A stretch of DNA of 64,000 nt from Motilimonas eburnea. Its GTDB lineage: Bacteria > Pseudomonadota > Gammaproteobacteria > Enterobacterales > CBDFNC01. This document shows, piece after piece, positions 26,632-36,058 of the stretch (its first letter is position 1; every line of letters begins with the position of its first letter). The position numbers were made by a program, and so were the translations under genes. Location: contig NZ_JAIMJB010000012.1 in the NCBI RefSeq assembly GCF_021295345.1, forward strand, positions 78,585 to 142,584, in the 5' to 3' direction. Under the pieces are notes generated by a model. The model had not been told where the DNA came from. It ran no database searches and saw nothing but the letters and a program-made list of their open reading frames with translations.

Positions 26632-27522
26632 TTGTTTCGCAACCTACTCGCTATCGGCTTTATCATCGTTACTTTATTTGCCACCTATTCTCATGCCGCC
26701 CCAAGTCAAAAGCATTTACAACTCGCATCGGTCAGCGCTTACGTGGCCGATTACAAAACCGGTAAAACCATCGCGGCCAAAAATGCGGATCTGTTGATGC
26801 CCATTGCGTCCATTACCAAAGTCATGACAGCCATGGTGATTTTGGATTCAGGGCAATCATTAAAAGAAAAAATCACCTTCACCAAAAATCATCGCGCCCT
26901 GATTGAATACGGCCATTCGAGGATCCGCACTGGCTCACAAATTAGTCGAGGTGAAGCCATACGCTTAGCCTTAATGTCATCGGAAAATTTGGCCGCAGCC
27001 GCCCTCGGTGCTACGTACCCCGGAGGGTATACCGCGTTTGTAAAAGCCATGAACGCTAAAGCCAAGATGCTGGGCATGGAGCACACTCAATTTGTTGAAG
27101 CCACCGGCCTATCACCCATGAATCGCTCAACCGCGCGAGATTTAAGCCGCCTCGTGGCCGCCGCTTATAATTACCCCTTAATTCGCAAGTACAGCACCAC
27201 AGCGACGCATACTGCGAATTTCAGCAAGCCACGCTACGTGTTGGGCTATACCAACACCAACGTATTGGTGAGAGGCGATAAATGGGATGTGAGCCTGAGT
27301 AAAACCGGCTTTCTAAATGAAGCGGGACGCTGCTTAGTGATGGTGACAAAACTACAAGGTAAGCAAACCATTATGGTCATGCTGGATTCGTACGGTAAGC
27401 GCACCCCGGTGGGCGATGCTGGACGAATTAAAAAGTGGCTAGAAACAGGCCATAGCGGCAAGATAAGCGACTCAGCCAAACAATACCAAAAGACCAAATT
27501 AGCGCAGCGTAAACCCGCTTAG
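26632..27522 (+). CDS. pbpG: D-alanyl-D-alanine endopeptidase, PBP7 family
   Basis: A 296-residue low-molecular-weight penicillin-binding protein that cuts peptidoglycan cross-links in the periplasm. The start is a TTG at 26632: AGAGG lies upstream and a stop codon closes the frame seven codons earlier, with no ATG between. Residues 1-22 are a signal peptide. The three catalytic motifs are present: SITK near 62, SEN near 117 and KTG in SLSKTGFLNEAG near 223. PBP7-type length and the absence of a C-terminal anchor argue against DacA. It follows the MurA gene by 106 bp and may be expressed separately. Confidence 0.92.
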   Translation: MFRNLLAIGFIIVTLFATYSHAAPSQKHLQLASVSAYVADYKTGKTIAAKNADLLMPIASITKVMTAMVILDSGQSLKEKITFTKNHRALIEYGHSRIRTGSQISRGEAIRLALMSSENLAAAALGATYPGGYTAFVKAMNAKAKMLGMEHTQFVEATGLSPMNRSTARDLSRLVAAAYNYPLIRKYSTTATHTANFSKPRYVLGYTNTNVLVRGDKWDVSLSKTGFLNEAGRCLVMVTKLQGKQTIMVMLDSYGKRTPVGDAGRIKKWLETGHSGKISDSAKQYQKTKLAQRKPA

Positions 27523-27540
27523 CCAAAATCCAATGAAAAA

Positions 27541-27569
27541 AAAGCCAGCTTAATCGCTGGCTTTTTTTT
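27541..27569. terminator. bidirectional terminator between pbpG and typA
   Basis: AAAGCCAGC pairs with GCTGGCTTT around TTAATC, flanked by A and T runs. Confidence 0.93.
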
Positions 27570-27587
27570 GCGGCTAAATCAGCTTAA

Positions 27588-29411
27588 TTAAGCATCTTTA
27601 GGGGCTCGAGACATACGCTTACGCTCATTCTCAGTCAAGTAACGCTTACGAATACGAATCGATTGTGGGGTGACCTCAACCAATTCATCGTTATCGATAA
27701 ACTCCATCGCTTGCTCAAGAGTCATCTTGATTGGTGGCGTTAATACTTGCGCTTCATCGGTACCCGATGCACGAACGTTGGTTAGCTGCTTACCTTTAAG
27801 AGCGTTTACGGTTAGGTCGTTGTCACGGCTGTGGATACCGATAACCATGCCTTCGTAAACCTCGGTGCCGTGTTCAACCATCATACGGCCACGCTCTTGT
27901 AGGTTAAATAGTGCATTGGTGAGGGCTTTACCCGTTGCGTTAGCAATCAATACACCATTCTTACGCTGACCAATCACGCCACCTTTGTGTGGACCGTAGT
28001 GAGAGAAGGTGTGGTAAATCAAACCAGAGCCAGAGGTTAAGGTCATGAATTCAGTTTGGAAACCGATCAAGCCACGGCTTGGGATCATGAAGTCCATACG
28101 AATACGACCTTTACCATCTGGCGACATATCGGTCATTTCGCCTTTACGTAGGCCAAGCTGCTCCATGATAGAACCTTGGTGCTCTTCTTCTACGTCGATA
28201 GTCACGGTTTCGTAAGGTTCTTCTAACTGACCATCAACCGTGCGAGTAATTACCTCTGGGCGAGAAACCGCAAGCTCGTAGCCCTCACGACGCATGTTTT
28301 CGATCAAGATACCTAGGTGAAGCTCACCACGGCCAGATACGCGGAATTTATCCGGATCATCTGTTTCTTCAACACGTAGGGCTACGTTGTGTACCAATTC
28401 TTTTTCTAGGCGCTCTAGAATGTTACGAGAAGTAACGTATTTACCTTCTTGGCCAGCAAACGGTGAATTGTTTACTTGGAAGGTGACGGTTACCGTTGGC
28501 TCATCAACCGAAAGGGGTGGTAGCGCTTCAACATTATTTTGATCACAGATGGTATCAGAAATTTTTAGCTCACCTAAACCAGACACGGCGATGATGTCGC
28601 CCGCCTGCGCTTCTTCAACATCATGACGCTCTAGACCCAAGTAACCCAATACTTGGCCCACTTTACCGTTGCGCTTCTTACCGTCTGCGCCGATAACCGT
28701 GACTTGTTGGTTTACTTTCACTTTACCGCGAGAAACACGGCCAACACCGATTACACCCACATACGAGTTGTAGTCTAGCTGTGAAATTTGCATTTGGAAT
28801 GGACCTTCAGGGTCGGCATCCGGCGCGGCTACGTTATCAACGATAGCTTGGAACAGAGGCTCCATGTTGTCAGACGGGGTGTCCACGTCTAGCGTGGCAA
28901 AACCATTCAATGCAGAAGCGTAAACCACTTGGAAATCCAACTGCTCGTCGGTTGCACCTAGGTTATCAAATAAATCAAATACCTGATCCATCACCCAGTC
29001 AGGACGGGCGCTTGGCTTGTCTACCTTGTTAATAACAACAATCGGCTTTAGGCCTTGAGCAAAGGCTTTTTGGGTTACGAAGCGCGTTTGTGGCATCGGG
29101 CCATCGGCTGCGTCAACCAATAATAACACCGAGTCAACCATAGACAGAATACGTTCAACCTCACCACCGAAGTCGGCGTGTCCGGGAGTATCTACGATGT
29201 TGATGTGGTAATCGTTCCATTCAATCGCGGTGTTTTTAGCTAGGATGGTAATACCACGCTCTTTTTCAAGATCGTTAGAATCCATAACACGCTCTTCAGC
29301 GTCACCACGGCTCACTAGTGTGCCAGATTGTTGCAGCAGTTTATCAACCAGTGTTGTTTTACCGTGGTCAACGTGCGCAATGATTGCAATATTTCTTAAT
29401 TTTTCTAACAC
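27588..29411 (-). CDS. typA: ribosome-associated GTPase TypA/BipA
   Basis: A 607-residue translational GTPase of the elongation-factor class that supports ribosome assembly and growth under stress and cold. G motifs: [10 protein letters not shown] near 12, [14 protein letters not shown] near 73, and NKVDKPSA near 127. A domain II-like barrel and the EF-G-like C-terminal part follow, ending in the BipA-specific tail [20 protein letters not shown]. Length matches E. coli BipA. It is divergent from glnA across a 562-bp gap, the same arrangement as in enteric and Shewanella chromosomes. Confidence 0.97.
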   Translation of the reverse strand: MLEKLRNIAIIAHVDHGKTTLVDKLLQQSGTLVSRGDAEERVMDSNDLEKERGITILAKNTAIEWNDYHINIVDTPGHADFGGEVERILSMVDSVLLLVDAADGPMPQTRFVTQKAFAQGLKPIVVINKVDKPSARPDWVMDQVFDLFDNLGATDEQLDFQVVYASALNGFATLDVDTPSDNMEPLFQAIVDNVAAPDADPEGPFQMQISQLDYNSYVGVIGVGRVSRGKVKVNQQVTVIGADGKKRNGKVGQVLGYLGLERHDVEEAQAGDIIAVSGLGELKISDTICDQNNVEALPPLSVDEPTVTVTFQVNNSPFAGQEGKYVTSRNILERLEKELVHNVALRVEETDDPDKFRVSGRGELHLGILIENMRREGYELAVSRPEVITRTVDGQLEEPYETVTIDVEEEHQGSIMEQLGLRKGEMTDMSPDGKGRIRMDFMIPSRGLIGFQTEFMTLTSGSGLIYHTFSHYGPHKGGVIGQRKNGVLIANATGKALTNALFNLQERGRMMVEHGTEVYEGMVIGIHSRDNDLTVNALKGKQLTNVRASGTDEAQVLTPPIKMTLEQAMEFIDNDELVEVTPQSIRIRKRYLTENERKRMSRAPKDA

Positions 29412-29806
29412 AGCTCAGTGCCTCAAAATTGGTTTGGATAAAAATTCGGCGTTATTGTATAGATCAATTGTCAAATAAAATAGTTTTAATGCGATCACAT
29501 TTCATCACTTAGTTAAATTACCTAACGATCACCCCCGCATTTGCTGGAAATTTCACCATCCCATTACAGGCCCATCAAGTTGAGAAGATAGCCATTAAGC
29601 ATAAACAAAAAATATAGCAGCAAGTCACACTATTGAGGTTAAAAATACCCCTTCAACACAAGCTATCATCAGATCGTTACTTTCATAATTTTTAAATAAT
29701 TTATCGCTACCATAAGCGGTGAATAATTGCTCACAAGCGCCCCATCTGCTATTAATAACCAGCCTTAACTGATTGTAACGGGATTTGCACCACAAAGATC
29801 CATAAC

Positions 29807-29823
29807 TGCACCAAGTTAGGGCA
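29807..29823 (+). promoter_or_regulatory. NtrC-binding site upstream of glnA
   Basis: TGCACCAAGTTAGGGCA fits the NtrC pattern TGCACCA-N3-TGGTGCA at 12 of 14 defined positions. A further half-site, TGCACCA, lies 21 bp upstream at 29786-29792, two helical turns away, as in glnA enhancers. The pair is about 70-100 bp upstream of the sigma54 promoter. Confidence 0.75.
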
Positions 29824-29885
29824 ATCGATAATAAGATTCGGCATCAACATTTGCGTTGAAGCCCTATTTGCAAGGGATGACAAAT

Positions 29886-29902
29886 TTGGCACGCTTTTAG
29901 CA
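29886..29902 (+). promoter_or_regulatory. sigma54 promoter of glnA
   Basis: TTGGCACG-CTTT-TAGCA matches the -24/-12 consensus YTGGCACG-N4-TTGCW with one change, and GG and GC keep the required ten-base spacing. Transcription would start near 29912, leaving a leader of about 60 bases. Confidence 0.85.
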
Positions 29903-29973
29903 TTAAGCAAAACCAGTTTATTTTGTCTATTTACACAAGCCATCAATATTGATGACACCGGAGGTTATAAAGC

Positions 29974-31383
29974 ATGTCCGCACAAAGCGTTTTAGCTCTA
30001 CTTAAAGAGCATGATGTTAAATTCGTTGATTTACGTTTCACTGATACTCGTGGTAAAGAGCAACACATCTCTATCCCTGCGCATCAAGTCGACGAAGATT
30101 TCTTCTCTGAAGGTAAAATGTTCGACGGCTCTTCAATCGCAGGCTGGAAAGGCATTGAAAAATCAGACATGGTCATGATGCCAGACGCATCTACTGCTGT
30201 TATCGACCCGTTCACTGACGAAACAACTCTTAACATCCGTTGTGACATCCTAGAGCCAGATACAATGCAAGGTTACGACCGTGACCCACGCTCTATCGCT
30301 CGTCGTGCTGAAGACTTCATGCGTAGCGAAGGCATTGCTGATGACGTATTCATCGGTCCTGAGCCAGAATTCTTCCTATTTGATGACGTACGTTTCGGCA
30401 ACTCAATGGGCCACGTATTCTACCAAGTAGATGACAAAGAGGCAGCTTGGAACACAGGTAAAGAATACGAAGACGGTAACATCGGTCACCGTCCAGGCGT
30501 GAAAGGCGGTTACTTCCCAGTAGCACCTGTTGACTCTTCTCACGACATCCGCTCAGCGATGTGTCTGGTAATGGAAGAGATGGGCCTAGTAGTAGAAGCG
30601 CATCACCACGAAGTAGCAACAGCAGGTCAAAACGAAATTGCTTGTCGTTTTAACACACTTGTGCCAAAAGCGGACGAAATCCAAATCTACAAGTATGTTG
30701 TTCACAACGTAGCACACGCTTACGGTAAAACAGCGACTTTCATGCCTAAGCCACTTGTTGGTGACAACGGTAGCGGTATGCACGTTCACCAATCTCTACA
30801 AAAAGATGGTAAGAACTTGTTCTCTGGCGACCTATACGGCGGCCTATCTGAAACGGCTCTTTACTACATCGGCGGTATCATCAAGCACGCTCGTGCAATC
30901 AACGCTTTCACTAACGCATCGACTAACTCGTACAAGCGTTTAGTACCAGGCTTTGAAGCACCTGTAATGCTAGCTTACTCAGCACGTAACCGTAGTGCGT
31001 CTATCCGTATCCCAGTGGTACCTTCACCAAAAGCACGTCGTATCGAAGTTCGCTTCCCTGATCCAACAGCTAACCCATACCTAGCGTTCTCTGCGCTACT
31101 AATGGCTGGCCTTGACGGTATCAAGAACAAGATCCACCCTGGTGATGCAATGGATAAAGATCTATACGATCTACCAGCTGAAGAAGCAAAAGCAATTCCA
31201 CAAGTTGCTTACTCACTAAAAGAAGCACTAGAAGCGCTAGATGCTGACCGTGAGTTCCTAACTGCTGGCGGCGTATTCTCTGATGACTTCATCGATGCTT
31301 ACATCGGCCTTAAAGGTGCAGAGCACGAAGAAATCAACATGGCAGTACACCCACTAGAATACCAAAAATACTACTCAGTATAA
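29974..31383 (+). CDS. glnA: glutamine synthetase, type I
   Basis: A 469-residue enzyme that makes glutamine from glutamate and ammonia using ATP, as a dodecamer. Family motifs: [17 protein letters not shown] near 48, [10 protein letters not shown] near 129, the ATP region [16 protein letters not shown] near 260, and NRSASIRIP near 340. The adenylylation tyrosine is present in [11 protein letters not shown] near 397, so activity is probably controlled by GlnE. AGGAGG-like GGAGGTT precedes the ATG. The sigma54 and NtrC sites upstream indicate nitrogen control by the ntrBC genes just downstream. Confidence 0.98.
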   Translation: MSAQSVLALLKEHDVKFVDLRFTDTRGKEQHISIPAHQVDEDFFSEGKMFDGSSIAGWKGIEKSDMVMMPDASTAVIDPFTDETTLNIRCDILEPDTMQGYDRDPRSIARRAEDFMRSEGIADDVFIGPEPEFFLFDDVRFGNSMGHVFYQVDDKEAAWNTGKEYEDGNIGHRPGVKGGYFPVAPVDSSHDIRSAMCLVMEEMGLVVEAHHHEVATAGQNEIACRFNTLVPKADEIQIYKYVVHNVAHAYGKTATFMPKPLVGDNGSGMHVHQSLQKDGKNLFSGDLYGGLSETALYYIGGIIKHARAINAFTNASTNSYKRLVPGFEAPVMLAYSARNRSASIRIPVVPSPKARRIEVRFPDPTANPYLAFSALLMAGLDGIKNKIHPGDAMDKDLYDLPAEEAKAIPQVAYSLKEALEALDADREFLTAGGVFSDDFIDAYIGLKGAEHEEINMAVHPLEYQKYYSV

Positions 31384-31425
31384 TTTCCCGGTATCGATTG
31401 GTAACACGCCAATAATCCGTAACAA

Positions 31426-31449
31426 AACCCGCTTTATGCGGGTTTTTTT
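31426..31449 (+). terminator. intrinsic terminator of glnA
   Basis: ACCCGC-TTTAT-GCGGGT followed by seven T, 43 bases after the stop codon. Confidence 0.92.
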
Positions 31450-31556
31450 GTATTCCCTGCACTATTTTTAAGTATTAGTCACATTTGTATCAACTACCTG
31501 CTTGCCATCTTTTTGTGCATCAGAGAAACTGTGCTTCCATTAGAAGGGATGCATTC

Positions 31557-32087
31557 ATGAAATACTTATTTTTGTTGCTAGGATTTTGCACGCTTAACCT
31601 CAGCGCTTCACAAACCGATACGGTTTATCGCTGGGTTGATAAAAATGGGACGGTCCATTATTCGGACAAAAAAGTCGCAGGCGCAGAGAAAGTCAGTATT
31701 CAAGTCTCGCCCAGCCACAAGGTGCCAGTGACGCCCGTCACCACAACAGCCAAAAATAAGCCCGCTGGTAAGCCAGTGGCCGAGCAATCGAAAACACAAT
31801 ACCGCACCAGTATTACCTCACCCGTTCATGACAGCACCCTGTACGACAACAACGGTAACATTAGCGTGAGTGTTGATGTTAAGCCAGAGTTTGGCGATGG
31901 CCAAACCTTACAATTATTGATCGACGGCACCCCAGTGGGTGAAAAACATCAAAGTCCCACACTCCTTGTCACCAACATTGATCGTGGTAGCCATAATTTA
32001 CAGGTTCAACTTATTGATAAAAACGGCAAGATAATTGCATCATCAGAAATTATAACCGTACATTTACGCCGCGCATCAGTTAGATAG
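31557..32087 (+). CDS. secreted DUF4124 domain protein
   Basis: The ATG at 31557 follows AGAAGGG; upstream in-frame codons lack a ribosome site. The 176-residue product has a signal peptide (cut near SAS, residue 18), then a DUF4124 motif VYRWVDKNGTVHYSDKKV, a Thr/Lys-rich linker, and a C-terminal beta-sandwich resembling an Ig/FN3-type fold (SITSPVHDSTLYDNNGNISVSV region). Function is unknown. A DUF4124 gene between glnA and ntrB also occurs, as I recall, in Vibrio and Shewanella relatives, so this is a conserved position rather than an insertion. Confidence 0.85.
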   Translation: MKYLFLLLGFCTLNLSASQTDTVYRWVDKNGTVHYSDKKVAGAEKVSIQVSPSHKVPVTPVTTTAKNKPAGKPVAEQSKTQYRTSITSPVHDSTLYDNNGNISVSVDVKPEFGDGQTLQLLIDGTPVGEKHQSPTLLVTNIDRGSHNLQVQLIDKNGKIIASSEIITVHLRRASVR

Positions 32088-32155
32088 ATCTCGCTCACCT
32101 TTTCAGCTTTGTTTTCTGGTGCTGGGCGCGATTCGTTCTAAGCTAATGCACCAAA

Positions 32156-33238
32156 ATGATGCAAAGAAAAATAGGTGATCCCTTGCAACCATACCCTCAT
32201 GCCGAGTCTGTTTTAGAGCATCTCGTTTCTGCTGTTTTTTTGCTCGATGATAGCCTAAAGATTAGCTATGCCAATCCAGCAGCCGAACAGCTATTGGCAC
32301 AAAGCGTAAAACGACTAACGGGATTACGCTTCGATCAATTACTCGAGCACACCTCGCTAAACTTTGCCTTAATTCAAAAAACGTTACACTCTGGCCATGG
32401 GTTTACCGACAATGAAGTCACGTTAGTCATTGATGGCCAAGCGGTATTGGTTGAGCTTACCGCCACCCCTTATTTTCAAGCAGGCTTGGGCTATGCCTTG
32501 GTGGAAATGCGTCAGATTGATCAGCAGAAGAAGATTAGCCAAGAAATCTACCAACACGCTCAGCAACAAGCCGCGAAGGAACTGGTACGCGGCCTTGCTC
32601 ATGAGATAAAAAACCCGCTCGGCGGTTTGCGTGGGGCCGCGCAATTGTTAGAAAAACAATTGCCTTCTCCCGAACTGAAAGAGTTCACCGAAATCATCAT
32701 AGAACAAGCCGATCGTTTGCGTAACTTGGTTGATCGCCTACTTGGACCACAATGTCCTGGCCAGCAAGAAATTCATAACATTCATAGTGTATTAGAGAAG
32801 GTACGAAAGCTGGTTGAGCTCACGAAGGGCGACAACATTAAGATCAAAGTTGACTATGATCCCAGTATTCCTGACTTTGAAATGCAGCAAGAACAAATGC
32901 AGCAGGCCTTTTTGAACATTATTCAAAATGCCATTCAAGCGCTGGCTGACACTGAACAGGGTGAAATCAACATTATCACGCGCACTGTGTTTCAAGTCAC
33001 CATTCATGGTCAGCGATTTCGCTTAGCCGCCGAAATTCGCATTGTCGATAACGGACCGGGCATACCGCAAGAGCTAAAAGATACCTTATTTTACCCTATG
33101 GTAACGGGACGCGAAGGAGGCACTGGCTTAGGCTTATCCATCGCACAAAACCTCATTAATCAGCACAAAGGTCGGATAGAGTGTAATAGTTGGCCGACCC
33201 ACACCGAATTTATTATTCAATTACCACTGAGGAAGTAA
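32156..33238 (+). CDS. glnL: nitrogen regulation sensor kinase NtrB
   Basis: A 360-residue cytoplasmic histidine kinase/phosphatase that controls NtrC in response to PII. An N-terminal PAS domain (VFLLDDSLKISYANPAAEQLL near 25) is followed by the H box LAHEIKNPLGGLRGAAQLL near 145, an N box (FLNIIQNAIQAL) and G boxes (DNGPGIP, GREGGTGLGLS). There is no membrane span. The gene ends four bases before ntrC, so the two are co-transcribed. Two ATGs stand in tandem at 32156 and 32159; either may be used. Confidence 0.96.
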   Translation: MMQRKIGDPLQPYPHAESVLEHLVSAVFLLDDSLKISYANPAAEQLLAQSVKRLTGLRFDQLLEHTSLNFALIQKTLHSGHGFTDNEVTLVIDGQAVLVELTATPYFQAGLGYALVEMRQIDQQKKISQEIYQHAQQQAAKELVRGLAHEIKNPLGGLRGAAQLLEKQLPSPELKEFTEIIIEQADRLRNLVDRLLGPQCPGQQEIHNIHSVLEKVRKLVELTKGDNIKIKVDYDPSIPDFEMQQEQMQQAFLNIIQNAIQALADTEQGEINIITRTVFQVTIHGQRFRLAAEIRIVDNGPGIPQELKDTLFYPMVTGREGGTGLGLSIAQNLINQHKGRIECNSWPTHTEFIIQLPLRK

Positions 33239-33242
33239 CAAT

Positions 33243-34658
33243 ATGGCTAATAAAGTCTGGATCGTCGATGACGATAGCTCTATTCGTTGGGTACTGGAAA
33301 AAGCCCTTGCTCCTTCAGGTATTGCCACACAAAGTTTTGCCGATGGTGAATTGATGTGGCAACAATTAATGGTAGAGCAACCGGATGTCATCATTTCCGA
33401 TATCCGTATGCCAGGTATTGACGGCATCGCTTTATTGCAACAGGTACAACAAGAGTTTCCTGACATTCCTGTTGTGATCATGACCGCCCACTCGGATCTT
33501 GATAGCGCGGTCAACGCCTATCAAGCTGGCGCTTTTGAATACTTACCTAAGCCTTTTGATATCGACGAATCCGTGGCGCTCATTGAGCGTGCTTTGATCC
33601 ATGCCAAAGAGACCAAGGCCAGCAAGGAGCCAACGGCTCCCACTTCACCCGCACCTGAAATTATCGGCGAAGCCCCCGCCATGCAAGAGGTGTTTCGCGC
33701 CATCGGTCGTTTATCACGCTCTAGTATCAGTGTATTGATTAATGGCCAATCAGGTACAGGTAAAGAGTTAGTGGCACACGCGCTGCATAAGCACAGTCCG
33801 CGTAAAGATAACGCCTTTATTGCGTTAAACATGGCCGCTATCCCCAAAGACTTGATCGAATCGGAGTTGTTTGGCCATGAAAAGGGCGCATTTACTGGGG
33901 CCAATTCGGTGCGCCAAGGCCGCTTTGAACAAGCCAATGGCGGTACCTTATTTCTCGATGAAATAGGCGATATGCCCTTGGACATTCAAACTCGCTTGTT
34001 ACGGGTGCTGGCTGATGGTCAGTTCTATCGTGTCGGTGGTCATTCCTCGGTTAAGGTGGACGTGCGCATTATTGCCGCCACTCACCAAAACCTCGAACAC
34101 AAGGTGGCTGAGGGTGATTTTCGTGAGGATTTGTTTCATCGCCTTAATGTGATCCGAATTCACATTCCTTCACTCAATGAACGCCGTGAAGATATCGTCA
34201 AACTCGCCAACCACTTTTTGTTACTGGCAGCAAAAGAACTGTCGGTTGAAGCCAAAACCCTTCACCCTAAAGTGCAAGACTATCTGGCCCAACTGAATTG
34301 GCCCGGTAACGTTAGGCAACTTGAAAACGTCTGTCGTTGGTTAACCGTCATGGCAAGCGGACAAGAGGTGTTACTAAGCGATCTGCCACCGGAGCTATTG
34401 CAAGCCCCTAGCAATGATGAAGCAACCACGTCGAATCAACAAACGTGGCAACAACAATTACGGCTTTGGACTGAGCAACAATTAATGGCTGGCCAAGTGG
34501 ATATTTTAGCCAATACGGTACCCGAGGTTGAACGTATCATGTTATCTGCCGCCTTGGCCCATACCCATGGCCATAAGCAAGAAGCAGCCCGCTTACTCGG
34601 CTGGGGAAGAAACACCCTAACTCGCAAACTGAAGGAACTAGAGCTTAATATTTCTTAA
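33243..34658 (+). CDS. glnG: nitrogen regulation response regulator NtrC
   Basis: A 471-residue sigma54 activator. The receiver domain carries the acidic pocket VDDDS and the phospho-acceptor Asp in VIISDIRMPG near 54. The AAA+ domain has Walker A GQSGTGKELVA near 168 and the sigma54-contact loop GAFTGA near 218. The C terminus is a Fis-type helix-turn-helix (EAARLLGWGRNTLTRKLKEL). It is expected to bind the sites found upstream of glnA and to activate the sigma54 promoter there under nitrogen limitation. Confidence 0.97.
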   Translation: MANKVWIVDDDSSIRWVLEKALAPSGIATQSFADGELMWQQLMVEQPDVIISDIRMPGIDGIALLQQVQQEFPDIPVVIMTAHSDLDSAVNAYQAGAFEYLPKPFDIDESVALIERALIHAKETKASKEPTAPTSPAPEIIGEAPAMQEVFRAIGRLSRSSISVLINGQSGTGKELVAHALHKHSPRKDNAFIALNMAAIPKDLIESELFGHEKGAFTGANSVRQGRFEQANGGTLFLDEIGDMPLDIQTRLLRVLADGQFYRVGGHSSVKVDVRIIAATHQNLEHKVAEGDFREDLFHRLNVIRIHIPSLNERREDIVKLANHFLLLAAKELSVEAKTLHPKVQDYLAQLNWPGNVRQLENVCRWLTVMASGQEVLLSDLPPELLQAPSNDEATTSNQQTWQQQLRLWTEQQLMAGQVDILANTVPEVERIMLSAALAHTHGHKQEAARLLGWGRNTLTRKLKELELNIS

Positions 34659-34672
34659 CTTTTACTCGGTGC

Positions 34673-35722
34673 CTAGGGCTCATTGACTTCAGGGGCCTCG
34701 ATGACCGCAGGCTCTTCGATGACCGCAGGCTCTTCGATGACCGCAGGCTCTTCGATGACCGCAGGCTCCGCCATATCGTCGGATACAGGCGCGTTCACCG
34801 TGATATTGACAGAGGCGTCCTCAGGCGTCTCCTCTGGGGCCGCCAAATCGGGTAAGGGTTGTACTATGGGTTGTACTTCAGATTGAGCCTCAATTGAGGG
34901 ACTGATAGTGGCCTCCACAGGCGCTTGGGTAACACGCTGTCCCTCGCTTTCGATATTGTTGTCAGCTTCAATGGGAAGTACTACCGCGGGGGTATCGACC
35001 GTCACTTCTAGCTTAGGAACGGAAGTATTCGCATCTGCTGGGCTAGCGGGGGGATCTAACTCTAAACTAAGGCTGAGCTCATTAATACGGGCATCTGCGC
35101 GGGCTATTTGCTGATCTAACCGTGCAATTTCAGTTTTAGCATCGGCCAGCGCCATCACAAGTTGCGCCTTGTCAGAGGTTTCAGAGTCAACACTGGCTTT
35201 AAGTGCTTCATTCTCGGCCATCAAGGTATCAAACTGCTGCTTTAACACTAACACCTGTTGTTCTGGAACGGCTTTTTCTAATTGCGCATTTGCCGCCGCG
35301 AGCTGCTCATTGAGCTCGACTAACTCGTCATTCATGTTGGTCATTTTGGCTTGCGCTTGTGCCAGCTCATCTTGTTGATGGGTCAGGTTGGCTATTTTTT
35401 GTTGCCAAGCCTGTTGTTTTTGCTGCCATTCATTTTGCTGTTGCTCGGTCTTTTGCTGCAGCTGAGCGAGGGTATCTTTCAATTGAGTAAAGGCTTGCTG
35501 GCGCTGCTCGAAATCATATATCGCCGTATTGAGCTGCCTTTGTAACTCACTCTGCTTAGTCAAACTGCGTTTTTCTATCTGTTGAGCCGTTTGCGCTCGT
35601 TGCACAGCAGATTCAGCTTGGGTAAGGGCGTCAGAATACAAATAAAACCCAATGGCGGCCAAAATCAAGCTTATCGCGGTCATTGGCCACGCCAATGATG
35701 AAAACGCAGAAGGTTGGCTCAT
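34673..35722 (-). CDS. membrane-anchored coiled-coil protein with acidic repeat tail
   Basis: A 349-residue protein not assigned to a family. One membrane span near residues 11-30 (WPMTAISLILAAIGFYLY) is followed by a long Gln/Glu/Lys-rich coiled coil (about 35-215) and a Pro/Val/Glu-rich, low-complexity tail. The tail ends with four to five repeats of EEPAVI encoded by an 18-bp DNA repeat. The layout suggests a protein fixed in the inner membrane with an extended rod, possibly periplasmic. It converges on ntrC with 14 bases between stops. Confidence 0.75.
   Translation of the reverse strand: MSQPSAFSSLAWPMTAISLILAAIGFYLYSDALTQAESAVQRAQTAQQIEKRSLTKQSELQRQLNTAIYDFEQRQQAFTQLKDTLAQLQQKTEQQQNEWQQKQQAWQQKIANLTHQQDELAQAQAKMTNMNDELVELNEQLAAANAQLEKAVPEQQVLVLKQQFDTLMAENEALKASVDSETSDKAQLVMALADAKTEIARLDQQIARADARINELSLSLELDPPASPADANTSVPKLEVTVDTPAVVLPIEADNNIESEGQRVTQAPVEATISPSIEAQSEVQPIVQPLPDLAAPEETPEDASVNITVNAPVSDDMAEPAVIEEPAVIEEPAVIEEPAVIEAPEVNEP
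34698..34769. repeat. 18-bp in-frame tandem repeat, four copies
   Basis: TCGATGACCGCAGGCTCT occurs four times without change at 34698, 34716, 34734 and 34752. It encodes EEPAVI on the minus strand. Perfect identity suggests recent copy-number change. Confidence 0.93.
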
Positions 35723-35949
35723 GTAATCCCCTTTGTCTTGTTATTACTTTTACTAATAGCTTAGCAAGTCCAGCTCAGGCTACAACTTGTTCGAGTCTAC
35801 ACATAAATGACACCAAGCAATGGGATCTTTGCCAAGAATAATGGCATCGAAATCTGAGCTTAAGGCTAAATAATCCCCATAATAAGCAAAAACGCATACC
35901 GCACTATTTAAAATTCATATACAAACTGTTGCTTATGATTTATTGATGA

Positions 35950-36058
35950 TATGGTAGTGATGTTTCTATTTATCTTCGCTTTCTTTAGAGAAATCGAACG
36001 ATAAATTTGTCCAGCACATCCCAGTTGGTTAGGCAGGCTTTTAAGCCTGCTTTTTTTT
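35950..36058 (+). ncRNA. candidate small RNA of about 97 nt with its own promoter and terminator
   Basis: A strong intrinsic terminator (GCAGGC-TTTTAA-GCCTGC and eight T, 36033-36058) points to the plus strand, yet the nearest plus-strand gene upstream ends at 34658. An extended -10 (TGATATGGT, 35947-35955) would start RNA near 35962. The predicted RNA opens with a long stem (TTTATC at 35969 with GATAAA at 36000, and TTTCT with AGAAA inside) followed by an unpaired stretch TTTGTCCAGCACATCCCAG, then the terminator. It does not match any sRNA I know. The feature includes the -10. Confidence 0.5.

Larger units (their letters stand above)
29412..29973. other. typA-glnA divergent intergenic region, 562 bp
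   Basis: It should hold the typA promoter and the nitrogen-regulated glnA promoter. The right half contains NtrC-like sites and a sigma54 promoter listed separately. The left half is A/T-rich without a motif I can name. Confidence 0.6.

Noticed and set aside
34683..35545. plus-strand frames opposite the coiled-coil gene
   Set aside because: Low-complexity Ser/Thr/Leu strings that mirror the Glu/Gln-rich repeats of the real gene.
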